Of a stretch of DNA of 64,000 nucleotides, positions 34,751 through 44,663 are shown piece after piece; position 1 is the stretch's first letter; every line of letters begins with the position of its first letter. Under the pieces are notes generated by a model, which was given only the letters and a program-made list of their open reading frames with translations, made no database searches and had not been told where the DNA came from. The translations under genes were made by a program, and so were the position numbers. This DNA is from Neomegalonema perideroedes DSM 15528. GTDB lineage: Bacteria; Pseudomonadota; Alphaproteobacteria; Rhodobacterales; Rhodobacteraceae. The DNA lies in NCBI RefSeq assembly GCF_000374145.1, contig NZ_KB893654.1, positions 62,001-126,000 on the forward strand. The letters are read 5' to 3'.

Positions 34751-34827
34751 TGGCGACCCCGGCAGGGCTCGAACCTGCAACCGCTCGCTTAGAAGGCGAG
34801 TGCTCTATCCGGTTGAGCTACGGGGCC
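34751..34827 (-). tRNA. tRNA-Arg (anticodon TCT)
   Basis: On the minus strand the acceptor GGCCCCG pairs with CGGGGTC (one G-U). The anticodon stem CTCGC/GCGAG encloses CTTCTAA (anticodon TCT, reading AGA), the T-arm is GCAGG-TTCGAGC-CCTGC, and discriminator G plus encoded CCA follow. AGA is rare in this GC-rich DNA. Confidence 0.95.
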
Positions 34828-35020
34828 TCAGGCTCCGTCCCTACATGGGCCGGGGGCCTCCGGGCAAGCCTTTTTCCAGCGAAGCGCCTCAGGCTCTCGC
34901 CGCATGGACAAGCGGCCTCCGACCAAGGATGATCCGCCGGGGATTCGGGCGGGCGGCCGGAGAGCGAGGCGGCGCGCGCGGCTTCCTTGTCCGCAATCCG
35001 CGAGGAGCGTCGAAAAGATC

Positions 35021-35932
35021 ATGGGATTCATCCATCCGCGCAGCCTGCTCGCCGTCGTTCTGGCGGGGAGCCTTTCGGCCTGCGTCAGCGACGGGCCGGG
35101 CCATTTCGCCGACGTCAAGCCGCTGTTGGGGAAAAGCGGCCTGCCCGCTGCGGCGACCGCCAAGCTGGCGGGCTTCGGCGTCGAGGCTTCGATGCGCAGC
35201 GGGCCGGGGAACCGGATCGCCGACATTTCGGATTTCTCGCCCTCCACGGCGGTCGTCGGCGAAATCACCCTCGACGCCGAAGGCGAGGCGAGCGGCTTCA
35301 TTCTGGACAATGGGCCGATCCCGGCGAAATGGACGCCCCAAAACAGCGCCTTCCAGCAAAGAGACGAGTCGATCTTCTCCGCCGTGACGCATGACGGGCT
35401 CTCCATCGTGGTGGGCTTCCTTCAGGGCGAGGATCAGGTCTTCGGGCCTTGGGCCGTCAGCAATAAAATCGGAGACAAAGGCCGCATGGGCGCCTTCAGC
35501 TTGGGGACGGAGACGCCTCCCGGCGCCGCCCCTGCGTCAGGCGTCGCGCGGATGGGCGGGGCGCTGATGGCGGTCGAAGCGCGTTATAACGTCGGCGGCG
35601 TCCTGCTGGCGAAGCTGGAGCTGGAGCTGGACCACGGCGCCCGCACGGCGCGTCTGCGGAGCTTCGAATCGCGGCCGGGAAGCAAGCTGGATCCGGCGCT
35701 CGACCTGACGGGCCTGCTGACCGCCGCGCCGGGAAGCGCCGTCTTCGTCGGAGAGGTCTCCATGGCGAACGGCATGCGCGGCGCGGCGGAGGCGCGGCTT
35801 TACGGGCCTGAGGGCGGGCGGGCGGGCGGGGTCTTTTCTTTGCGCGGAACGGGCTCGCATATCTTCGTGGGAGGCTTCGGAGCCTCGGTCCAGGCGGCGG
35901 AGGCCGCCGCCCCCTCTGAGACTCAGCCCTAG
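35021..35932 (+). CDS. Lipoprotein with TbpB-like beta-barrel end
   Basis: A 303-residue lipoprotein: signal peptide MGFIHPRSLLAVVLAGSLSAC with lipobox LSAC. The C-terminal third (TARLRSFESRPG, then FVGEVSMANGMRGAAEARLYGP, GVFSLRGTGSHIFVGGFGA) resembles the eight-stranded barrel of transferrin-binding-protein-like solute-binding lipoproteins, often surface-exposed through Slam. No Slam-like gene is seen nearby. The start has GAGGAG 13 bp upstream. The last base pair of its TAG stop is the first part of a 102-bp repeat. The family assignment is moderate; substrate unknown. Confidence 0.62.
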   Translation: MGFIHPRSLLAVVLAGSLSACVSDGPGHFADVKPLLGKSGLPAAATAKLAGFGVEASMRSGPGNRIADISDFSPSTAVVGEITLDAEGEASGFILDNGPIPAKWTPQNSAFQQRDESIFSAVTHDGLSIVVGFLQGEDQVFGPWAVSNKIGDKGRMGAFSLGTETPPGAAPASGVARMGGALMAVEARYNVGGVLLAKLELELDHGARTARLRSFESRPGSKLDPALDLTGLLTAAPGSAVFVGEVSMANGMRGAAEARLYGPEGGRAGGVFSLRGTGSHIFVGGFGASVQAAEAAAPSETQP

Positions 35933-36032
35933 AGCATGTTTCAGCGAGGCCCTTTCGGCTTCGCGTCGCGAAAATGCGACCGCACAAGAAGTCAGAGCGC
36001 TTGAACGATCCGAGAGGGTCGGACAGCGTTCT
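35931..36032. repeat. 102-bp imperfect palindromic intergenic repeat, copy B
   Basis: Same length and block order as 12465-12566. The central GCTTCGCGTCGCGAAAATGC is identical, GATCCGAGAG is shared, and the ends are AGAGCATGTTTC and an inverted AGAACGCTGTCC. It begins within the stop codon of the upstream lipoprotein gene and ends 64 bp from the convergent complex I subunit gene. Confidence 0.8.
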
Positions 36033-36095
36033 GAAACGACGAACGCCGCCCTGCGCGCAGCCGGACGGCGTTCGGAGATCGGCCTTGAGGCGCGT

Positions 36096-36401
36096 TTAAT
36101 GGGTCCAGGGCGCCCGGCGGCGGGTGGCGAAATTGTCGCCATAGGCCCGGGGGCGATGTTTGCGCGGATTGGGCTCGGTCAGCACATAGGGCCAGCCCTG
36201 TTCGCGGGCGTAGGCCTCGGCCTCCTCGCGGGTCTCGAAGCTGAGGCGGATCTGCGCGGAGGTCTCGCCCGAGCCGGTCCAGCCCATGAGCGGATCGATG
36301 CGGCGCTTCTCCTGCGGAGCGAACTCCAGAACCCAGAGATGCGTTTTGCCCGTGCCCGACTGCATGGCGTTTCTGGCTGGCTGGTAGATGCGTGCGAACA
36401 T
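36096..36401 (-). CDS. NDUFS4-type complex I accessory subunit
   Basis: A 101-residue protein of the ETC complex I subunit conserved region family. [39 protein letters not shown], and [28 protein letters not shown] are the diagnostic NDUFS4 blocks. In alphaproteobacteria this is a supernumerary subunit of NADH:ubiquinone oxidoreductase inherited by mitochondria, usually encoded away from nuo, as here. The ATG at 36401 is chosen for the conserved N-terminus. A promoter and a strong hairpin lie in its 300-bp leader. Confidence 0.9.
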   Translation of the reverse strand: MFARIYQPARNAMQSGTGKTHLWVLEFAPQEKRRIDPLMGWTGSGETSAQIRLSFETREEAEAYAREQGWPYVLTEPNPRKHRPRAYGDNFATRRRAPWTH

Positions 36402-36528
36402 GGTCGAACCTGCTGGCGCCAAAAGGTGAAGTCCGGCGCCGGGCGGCCTCTCGGGACGCAGGCCCGAAAGCGCCGCGCGCGGCGCGCCTCAACCGAGCTT
36501 ATCGCCTGAAGCCTCGCCGCGCGCAAGC

Positions 36529-36589
36529 TCGGATCCCGCCCCGGAGAACGAGGGAGCGAGGGGTGGGGCGCTCCGGGGACGGGATCCGA
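36529..36589 (-). promoter_or_regulatory. Strong leader hairpin upstream of the NDUFS4-type gene
   Basis: On the minus strand TCGGATCCCG-T-CCCCGGAG pairs with CTCCGGGGCGGGATCCGA, 18 bp with one bulge, around a 24-nt loop. It begins about 7 nt downstream of the predicted transcription start, so it would form the 5' end of the transcript. It could be a small RNA, a protective 5' stem, or the terminator of the ligA-36709 unit, though no U-tract follows. Confidence 0.5.
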
Positions 36590-36602
36590 ACCTTCTCTGG
36601 GC

Positions 36603-36630
36603 GATATAGAGGCGGGGCGGGCGGACGCAA
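36603..36630 (-). promoter_or_regulatory. Candidate promoter for the NDUFS4-type gene or a small RNA
   Basis: On the minus strand TTGCGT and TATATC are 16 bp apart. The predicted start is just before the hairpin at 36589. The start codon of the complex I subunit is about 200 bp downstream. Confidence 0.45.
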
Positions 36631-36708
36631 TCGCGCGGGGCGTCACGAAATCGTGCGCGTTCCGTGCGCGGAGGCCCCCCCATGAACGAAAGCCCGGCGA
36701 ACGAAAGC

Positions 36709-37269
36709 TCAACAGGCGGTGTTGAACTCCACCACCAGCTCGCGCACCCGGGGATCGGGCCAATTGGGCCAAGGCAGATTGCGCTCGCGGCCGATGGTGT
36801 AGTCCTGACAGCGCGGACGGTCGGGGCCGGAGAATTCGCCCGCCAGAGCCTCCAGACGGCGGCGCATCTCCTGCGCGCTGAGCGGCGGAGCGGTGGCGAA
36901 GGTGCTCTCCAGACTGCGGATGTCGGCGGCGCCGATCAAAGCGGAATCGGCGAGGTCGGGCGCGAAGCGCGCGGCGGGCACGAAGAAGCGCGCCTCCACC
37001 GGCCAGAGCTCGCCCGAAGCCTGACGCTCGAAGGAGATGCGCGAGAACTCCGCATAGGCCTCGGGGAAATGGCGCACCGCCGAAGCCGAAACCATGCTCG
37101 CGACGTCGCCGCGCGCGGCCGAGGCGCTTTTCGCGCCGCCGCCCGCGATCAGCCACATGCCGCCCGCGCCCAAGGCCAAAGCGCCCAGGGCCGCCGCCGC
37201 GAGGATTCCTGCGCCGAAGCCCTGAGGCTTGCGTTTTTTGCCGCTCCGCCGCCGCGCTTCATCCGCCAT
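36709..37269 (-). CDS. Membrane-anchored protein of unknown function
   Basis: A 186-residue protein: a short Arg/Lys-rich cytoplasmic end (MADEARRRSGKKRKPQG), one TM at about 20-42, then a periplasmic domain. Two cysteines (RPRCQDY, C-terminal NTAC) may form a disulfide; the protein ends in that cysteine. The start is 8 bp after the ligA stop, so it is in an operon with ligA, but nothing links it to DNA ligation. No family recognised. Confidence 0.65.
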   Translation of the reverse strand: MADEARRRSGKKRKPQGFGAGILAAAALGALALGAGGMWLIAGGGAKSASAARGDVASMVSASAVRHFPEAYAEFSRISFERQASGELWPVEARFFVPAARFAPDLADSALIGAADIRSLESTFATAPPLSAQEMRRRLEALAGEFSGPDRPRCQDYTIGRERNLPWPNWPDPRVRELVVEFNTAC

Positions 37270-37277
37270 TCCGTCCC

Positions 37278-39551
<2,274 letters not shown>

Positions 39552-39637
39552 CTATCCGAAAGGCGAGGCGAGCGCCGCGAGCCCTGAACGAGGGGCGGCG
39601 TGGCTTTCCGCGTCTTGAGACCAAGGGACCGACGCGC

Positions 39638-40978
39638 ATGACGCAGACCAGCGATCTTTCGGGCTTCACCCTCGCAGGCCATCAGCGCCGTCTGCGCGAG
39701 GCGGAGCGGCTCATGGAGGCCGAGGCCGAGAAGGGCGGACGCCAGGGGGGCTTGCTCGCCCGCCGCGCCGCGACTTTGGCGCGCGAGCGTCTGGCTTTGG
39801 GCGAGGAGAGCTTTCTTGAGGCCCAGCGCGCCCGCGACGCTCAATTGCGCATGCTGGAGCGGCTGCATAATCAATTCGACCTCGAAGATCTGAAGGTCGC
39901 CCGCGAGGGTCTGGAGCAGGGCGAAGGCGACGCCGCCGAGGTGCTCTTCGCCGAGCTGGAGGAGCGTCAGCGGCCCGCCGTCTCGCGGGCGGCTTGGGCG
40001 GCGCATCAGCAGGGGCTTCTGGCTTGGGAGGCGCTGCGTCTGGCCGACGCCCGCGGACATCTGGAGCGCGCCTTGCGGCTGGAGCCCGAGCGCTGGAGCC
40101 TCTTGCGCGATTCCGCCGAGATCCTCGCGGCCTGCGGCGACGAGTCGGGCGCGCGGCGCATGAGGGCCAAGGCGCTCAAGGCCGCCGAAGCCGAATTCGG
40201 CCGCGATTCCGCCGAAGCCGCCGAGGCCTCGGGGCGTCTGGCGGCCAGCGAGCACGCCCGCGGCGATTGGGCCGAGGCCGAACGCCATTATCGCCGGGCC
40301 CTCGCCAGCGACGAAGATCTGCTCGGGCCGGAGGCGCCGGACGTGGCCGCGCGTCTGGCGGCTCTGGCGGGGCTTTTGCGCGATCAGGGGCGGCTCGCGG
40401 AGGCCGAGGAGGCTTTGACGCGGGCGCTGCGGATCGGGCGGGGGAGTCTCGGCGAAGATCATCCTGAATTCGGGGCTTTGCTCAGCGCTCTGGGCGGGCT
40501 GCGCCGGGCTCAGGGGCGGCTGGACGAGGCGGCGGAGCTGCTCGTCGAGGCCATTCGGGTGGCGCGGTCCTCGGTGGGCGAGAATCACCCTATCCTCGCG
40601 CTGCGGCTGAATAATCTCGCGGGGCTGCGCCGCGCCCAAGGCTTTTTCGCCGAAGCGGAGACGCTGTATAAGGAGGCGGTGAAGATCGACCTCGAAGCCC
40701 TCGGGGCGCATCATCCGGGAACCGCCGTGGACATGTCCAATCTCGCCGGACTCTACGAGGAGATGGGCGTGGACATGGAGGCGGAGGATCTCTTCTCCGC
40801 CGCCGAGGCCGTCTTCCGCGAGGTCCATGGCCCGGCGCACAGCCTGACGCGGCTCGCGGCCGAAGGACGCTTGCGGGCGGCGCGGCGCTTGGCGCTGGAA
40901 GGGATCTCTTCGCCCCGCGCGAGCGACACGGCGCCGCATGGCGGAAGGTCATCTGTTCGCCGGGGAGAAATCGCCTAA
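39638..40978 (+). CDS. Cytoplasmic TPR protein (kinesin-light-chain-like repeats)
   Basis: A 446-residue protein without signal peptide. The N-terminal 150 residues are rich in Glu, Arg and Leu and probably coiled-coil; then TPR_12-type repeats of 42 residues run from about 180 to 420 (e.g. HPEFGALLSALGGLRRAQGR, HPILALRLNNLAGLRRAQGF, HPGTAVDMSNLAGLYEEMGV). Such repeats bind partner proteins. The ATG at 39638 is chosen because sequence before it is Arg-rich and lacks the repeat pattern. A second TPR protein is 560 bp downstream on the other strand. Confidence 0.75.
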   Translation: MTQTSDLSGFTLAGHQRRLREAERLMEAEAEKGGRQGGLLARRAATLARERLALGEESFLEAQRARDAQLRMLERLHNQFDLEDLKVAREGLEQGEGDAAEVLFAELEERQRPAVSRAAWAAHQQGLLAWEALRLADARGHLERALRLEPERWSLLRDSAEILAACGDESGARRMRAKALKAAEAEFGRDSAEAAEASGRLAASEHARGDWAEAERHYRRALASDEDLLGPEAPDVAARLAALAGLLRDQGRLAEAEEALTRALRIGRGSLGEDHPEFGALLSALGGLRRAQGRLDEAAELLVEAIRVARSSVGENHPILALRLNNLAGLRRAQGFFAEAETLYKEAVKIDLEALGAHHPGTAVDMSNLAGLYEEMGVDMEAEDLFSAAEAVFREVHGPAHSLTRLAAEGRLRAARRLALEGISSPRASDTAPHGGRSSVRRGEIA

Positions 40979-41050
40979 GTTCTCAGATTGTCGGGCGTGG
41001 GGCCGGGGTCGGCCCGGACGCGCGGCCAAAGAGGATGCGGGAGAGAACTC

Positions 41051-41488
41051 ATGAACGCCGATCATGGAGCCGAATTCGGAGCGACGCGCGTCGAAATCGC
41101 CGAAGCCGCTCAGGAGGCGCCCAAGCGGGACGTCTGGCTGGCTGTGCGTCGGGGGTTGCGCTGCCGCTGCCCGAATTGCGGCGAACCGACGTTGTTCACG
41201 AAATATCTGAAGGTCGCGGATCATTGCGCGGCCTGCGGCGAGGAGCTGCATCACCATCGCGCCGACGACATGCCGCCTTGGCTGACGCTGGTGGTGGTCT
41301 GCCATATCCTCGGCCTGCTGATCCTCTCGACCGAACAGACTTGGGAGACGCCCCAATGGGTGCATTTCACCGTCTGGCCGGCGGTGGGAGTCATCGCCTC
41401 TCTGGCCTTGCTGCCGCGCATGAAGGGCGCGGTGGTCGGCATGCAATGGGCCATGCGCATGCACGGCTTCCAGCAGGCCCGGAGCTGA
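41051..41488 (+). CDS. DUF983 zinc-ribbon membrane protein
   Basis: A 145-residue protein with a CPNCG..CAACG zinc ribbon (about residues 42-67: CRCPNCGEPTLF, ADHCAACGEELHHH) followed by two TM helices (about 77-97 and 102-122). This is the DUF983 layout common in alphaproteobacteria, where it often neighbours cytochrome oxidase or Nudix genes. Function unknown. It follows the TPR gene by 72 bp. Confidence 0.85.
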   Translation: MNADHGAEFGATRVEIAEAAQEAPKRDVWLAVRRGLRCRCPNCGEPTLFTKYLKVADHCAACGEELHHHRADDMPPWLTLVVVCHILGLLILSTEQTWETPQWVHFTVWPAVGVIASLALLPRMKGAVVGMQWAMRMHGFQQARS

Positions 41489-41540
41489 AGCCTTCGGGCC
41501 GGGCCGCCGGGCCTCGGAGGGCCCGGCTCCCGCTCTGCGC

Positions 41541-42662
41541 TCAGGGCGCGATTTCGATCAGGCGCTCGCTGGCGGGCAGAACGCGCTCCGCCTGCGGCGG
41601 CCCGAAGGTCTCGGCGATGAGAATCGCCTTTTCGCGCACGGCGTTGGGCAGGAAGCGCGCGTAGCGCGTGACGAAGGCCCCGTAATTCCAGGCGAGGCGG
41701 CGCGTCTGAGGATGGGAATCGCCGAGGCTGGAGCGCAGGATCTCCAGCGCGAGGTCGTAATGCGGCTGAGCGGCGGCGTATTGGCGCCGCGTCTCATAAA
41801 GCGCCGCCAGATTCAGCTGCGCGTAGCCGGTCTGCGGATGATAGGGCCCGAGCGCGGCTTCGTTCGTCTGGAGCGCCTTGCGGAACAGGGCCTCCGCCTG
41901 CTGCGGCTCGCCCGCCGCCAAACGCAGATGCGCCAGCGTGTTCATGGCCGAGGCGGCGTTGGGGCGCCCCTCCAGCGCGAGGCTCCGATAGACGCGCAAA
42001 GCGGCCTCGACATGCTCGGTCGCCTCCTGAAGGCGCTGAGCCTGACGCTCCATCTCGGCGAGGTTCACCAGCGCGTCGGCGTATTCCGGCGAGGATTCGC
42101 CGAAAAGCCCGCGCCGCAGATTCAGAGCTTCGAGGAAAAGCGGCGCGGCGGCGGCGGGGCGCCCCTGATCCATATGGAAGGCCGCCAGATTATTGAGCGT
42201 TCCGGCGTAAAGCTCGCCGTCGGCCCTTCCGGCCTGCTCCAGAATCCGCAGCGCCCGCCCATAGAGCGGCGCGACTTCGGCCTCTCGTCCGGCGGCGGCG
42301 TTGACCTCGGCGAGATTGATCAGCCGCGCGGCGAGCGCGTCGGGGGGCGCCTCGCCTTTGGCCTCGACGAGGATCAGCGCCTGCTCCAGCGCGAGGGCGG
42401 CCTCGCGGTAGCGGCCCTGATGCTTGAGGGTCACGCCCAGATCGTTGAGGATGCGGCTCATGCGCGGCGAGCTCGGATCCGCCTCCGCGGCCTGAGCCGC
42501 GCGCAGATAGGCCTCCGCGCCGGAGAGATCGCCCGTCAGATAGGCCGCCCGGCCCATTTCGGCGAATTCTTCGGCCCCCGCGCCGCCCTGCGCGAAGGCG
42601 GCTTCGGAAACGCAGAGCGCGAAGGTCAGGACGGCGAAGCCGACGGCCTTGAAGCGGAGCAT
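41541..42662 (-). CDS. Secreted TPR protein
   Basis: A 373-residue exported protein with signal peptide MLRFKAVGFAVLTFALCVSE ending AFAQ near 25. At least five TPR_12-like repeats follow (e.g. SPRMSRILNDLGVTLKHQGR, YAGTLNNLAAFHMDQGR, NAASAMNTLAHLRLAAGE, HPQTGYAQLNLAALYETRR). It resembles the repeats of the cytoplasmic protein at 39638, so the two may be related by duplication. Periplasmic scaffold role inferred. Confidence 0.75.
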   Translation of the reverse strand: MLRFKAVGFAVLTFALCVSEAAFAQGGAGAEEFAEMGRAAYLTGDLSGAEAYLRAAQAAEADPSSPRMSRILNDLGVTLKHQGRYREAALALEQALILVEAKGEAPPDALAARLINLAEVNAAAGREAEVAPLYGRALRILEQAGRADGELYAGTLNNLAAFHMDQGRPAAAAPLFLEALNLRRGLFGESSPEYADALVNLAEMERQAQRLQEATEHVEAALRVYRSLALEGRPNAASAMNTLAHLRLAAGEPQQAEALFRKALQTNEAALGPYHPQTGYAQLNLAALYETRRQYAAAQPHYDLALEILRSSLGDSHPQTRRLAWNYGAFVTRYARFLPNAVREKAILIAETFGPPQAERVLPASERLIEIAP

Positions 42663-42769
42663 GGCGGGGGAGCCTCCATTCAGTGCTTGTGCAGTCTACG
42701 TCCATACAGTCAAAGAAAGCTTAACGCTCCATTCACCATAAAGGCGCAATCAAGGCGAAGGCCTCCCGC

Positions 42770-43978
42770 TCAGCGGGCGAGCTCCAAGATGATCGCGTCG
42801 AGGGTCCGGCGGCCCGCCGCCGTGGCGATCAGGCGTCCGCCCTCGCGTCGAAGAAATCCTTCGGATTCAAGGCGCTCGACGCGCTCCGGATCGAAGGGGC
42901 GCCCCGCGAGCCGGGCGTGGCGCGCCATGTCCAGCCCCTCGGCCAGACGCAGGCCCATGATCAGATGCTCCGTCGCCTGATCCTCCGGAGCGATCTCCTC
43001 CTCATGAAGCCGCCCGATTCCGTCGCGCTCGGCGGCGGCGAGCCAGAGCTCCGGCGCGCGATGGGTTTCGGTCGCGAAGCGCCGACCCTCGCTGGTGATC
43101 CGGCCATGGGCGCCGGGGCCGACGCCGAGGTAGTCGCCGTAGCGCCAATAGACGAGATTATGGCGGCATTCCGCGCCGGGGCGGGCGTGATTCGAGATCT
43201 CATAGGCGGGCAGCCCCGCCGCCTCGCAGATCTCCTGCGTGGCGTCGTAGAAATCGGCGCCGAGATCGGCGCTCGGCAGGCCCTTCAGCTTCCCGAGCCC
43301 ATGCAGCCGCCCGAAGGCCGTGCCCGCCTCGATGGTGAGCTGATAGAGCGAGAAATGATCCACCGCCATCGACAGCGCGAGCTTCAGCTCCTTGCGCCAG
43401 TCTTCGAGGCTCTGGCGCTGGCGGGCGTAGATCAGATCAAACGAGACGCGGGGGAAGATCTTGCGGGCGACCTCGAAGGCCGCCTGCGCCTCGGCGGCGC
43501 TATGCTGGCGGCCGAGGGCCTTCAGATCGGGGTCGTTGAGCGCCTGCACCCCCATGGAGAGGCGATTCACCCCCGCTTCGGCGTAGGCGCGGAAGCGTCC
43601 GGCCTCGACGCTGGTGGGATTGGCCTCCAGCGTGACTTCCAGATCCGGCGCCGAAGGCCAAAGCTCGCGGGCGGAGTCCAGCGCCAGCGCGACGGTTTCG
43701 GGCTCCATGAGCGAGGGCGTGCCGCCGCCGAAGAAGATCGAATCCAGCCGCCGCCCTTGGGTCTGCGCCGCCTCGACCTCCAGCGCGCGGCGGAAGGCGC
43801 GCCGCCAGCGGCTTTGGTCCACCTGCGCCGAGACATGGCTGTTGAAGTCGCAATAAGGACATTTCGCCTTGCAGAAAGGCCAATGGACGTAAAGCCCGAA
43901 TCCGCCCGAGCGCCAATCCTCCGGAACCTCGGAGGAGGGGGGGGAGAGGGCGGGCGACGCCCGGTCCGGGATCGGCAT
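42770..43978 (-). CDS. hemW: Heme chaperone HemW (radical SAM)
   Basis: A 402-residue radical SAM protein. The cluster cysteines are C36, C40 and C43 in CKAKCPYCDF, without the extra cysteine found in oxygen-independent coproporphyrinogen oxidase HemN (CNYCxC), so the heme chaperone HemW is the better name. The SAM-binding FFGGGTPSL and the conserved C-terminal YWRYGDYLGVGPGAHG are present. It transfers heme to respiratory proteins. In many bacteria it follows rdgB and rsmE; that context is absent. Confidence 0.9.
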   Translation of the reverse strand: MPIPDRASPALSPPSSEVPEDWRSGGFGLYVHWPFCKAKCPYCDFNSHVSAQVDQSRWRRAFRRALEVEAAQTQGRRLDSIFFGGGTPSLMEPETVALALDSARELWPSAPDLEVTLEANPTSVEAGRFRAYAEAGVNRLSMGVQALNDPDLKALGRQHSAAEAQAAFEVARKIFPRVSFDLIYARQRQSLEDWRKELKLALSMAVDHFSLYQLTIEAGTAFGRLHGLGKLKGLPSADLGADFYDATQEICEAAGLPAYEISNHARPGAECRHNLVYWRYGDYLGVGPGAHGRITSEGRRFATETHRAPELWLAAAERDGIGRLHEEEIAPEDQATEHLIMGLRLAEGLDMARHARLAGRPFDPERVERLESEGFLRREGGRLIATAAGRRTLDAIILELAR

Positions 43979-44402
43979 GGGGAAACCTCAGGGAATCGCG
44001 CGGGAGGGGCCTTCTATATAGAGGATCCGCCGCAAGGCGAAGGGCCGCGCCGCGGCCTCCGCGGCGCCCGGCGCAAGGAAAAGGCCGCTTTCCCCCGCGA
44101 AAGCGGCCTTTTGATGATTGGGACAAGGGCGGCGAGAGCTAAGCGACAAACGCCGAAAAAAGGCTCCGCCCGGGAAAGCTGCGCGGATCGACTTGCAAGA
44201 AGACCTGAGGAGGAGGCTAACGAATTTCGCGCGCAACGTCAACTTTCGGGGGAAAAATCGATCATTGTAAATCGTGATAGGCGAGCGGCCCTGAGCCATG
44301 CGCCGGGCGCATGGCCGAGTTGCAGCGAATGCGGCGCCGGAAATCGGGCGAATCGGGTATATTCCGCGCCAGAAAAAGCACACCCACTGTTGGATTTTTG
44401 CA
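43979..44402. promoter_or_regulatory. Intergenic region with bidirectional terminator, no coding gene
   Basis: These 424 bp lack a convincing protein gene. They hold the hemW promoter (TATATA-like sequence near 44016), the terminator at 44081-44112, a more AT-rich segment around 44230-44280, and TATATT at 44358-44363, a candidate -10 for the small gene at 44403. A small RNA ending at the terminator is possible on either strand. Confidence 0.4.
44081..44112. terminator. Intrinsic terminator with no obvious parent gene
   Basis: AAGGCCGCTTTC and GAAAGCGGCCTT pair over 12 bp with a 6-nt loop, with TTTT on the plus strand and, reading the minus strand, CCTTTTCCTT. No annotated gene reads into it from either side, because hemW starts 100 bp away and runs the other way. 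Confidence 0.75.
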
Positions 44403-44582
44403 ATGTACGACTACCTGACCGCCATGATGGGCGCCTGGGCTCTTCCCCGCAAGGACATCGGCCGCGGCGCCGCGCCCTTCGCGGCCAAAAGCTCGCGCGA
44501 GGCGCAGGCTCTCCCCCGCCGGCATGTGATGCTGCCGGGCGCGCAGATCGCTCTGATCGCCAATCTCTCCGCCGCGCGCTGA
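44403..44582 (+). CDS. Small protein of unknown function
   Basis: A 59-residue basic protein (MYDYLTAMMGAWALPRKDIG...), no TM or signal peptide. Support: a TATATT -10-like element 40 bp upstream, an isolated position, and a strong intrinsic terminator 43 bp after the stop. No family is recognised and the RBS is weak. Confidence 0.5.
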   Translation: MYDYLTAMMGAWALPRKDIGRGAAPFAAKSSREAQALPRRHVMLPGAQIALIANLSAAR

Positions 44583-44624
44583 GCTTCAGCCGCCGCCTCG
44601 CGGGATTCTCCCGCAAGCCGCTTC

Positions 44625-44659
44625 AAGCCGCCTCCCCTCCGAGGCGGCTTTGTCTTTTT
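44625..44659 (+). terminator. Intrinsic terminator of the small gene
   Basis: AAGCCGCCTC and GAGGCGGCTT pair perfectly around a 6-nt loop, followed by TGTCTTTTT. It lies between the small plus-strand gene and the convergent ribF. Confidence 0.85.
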
Positions 44660-44663
44660 CGGC

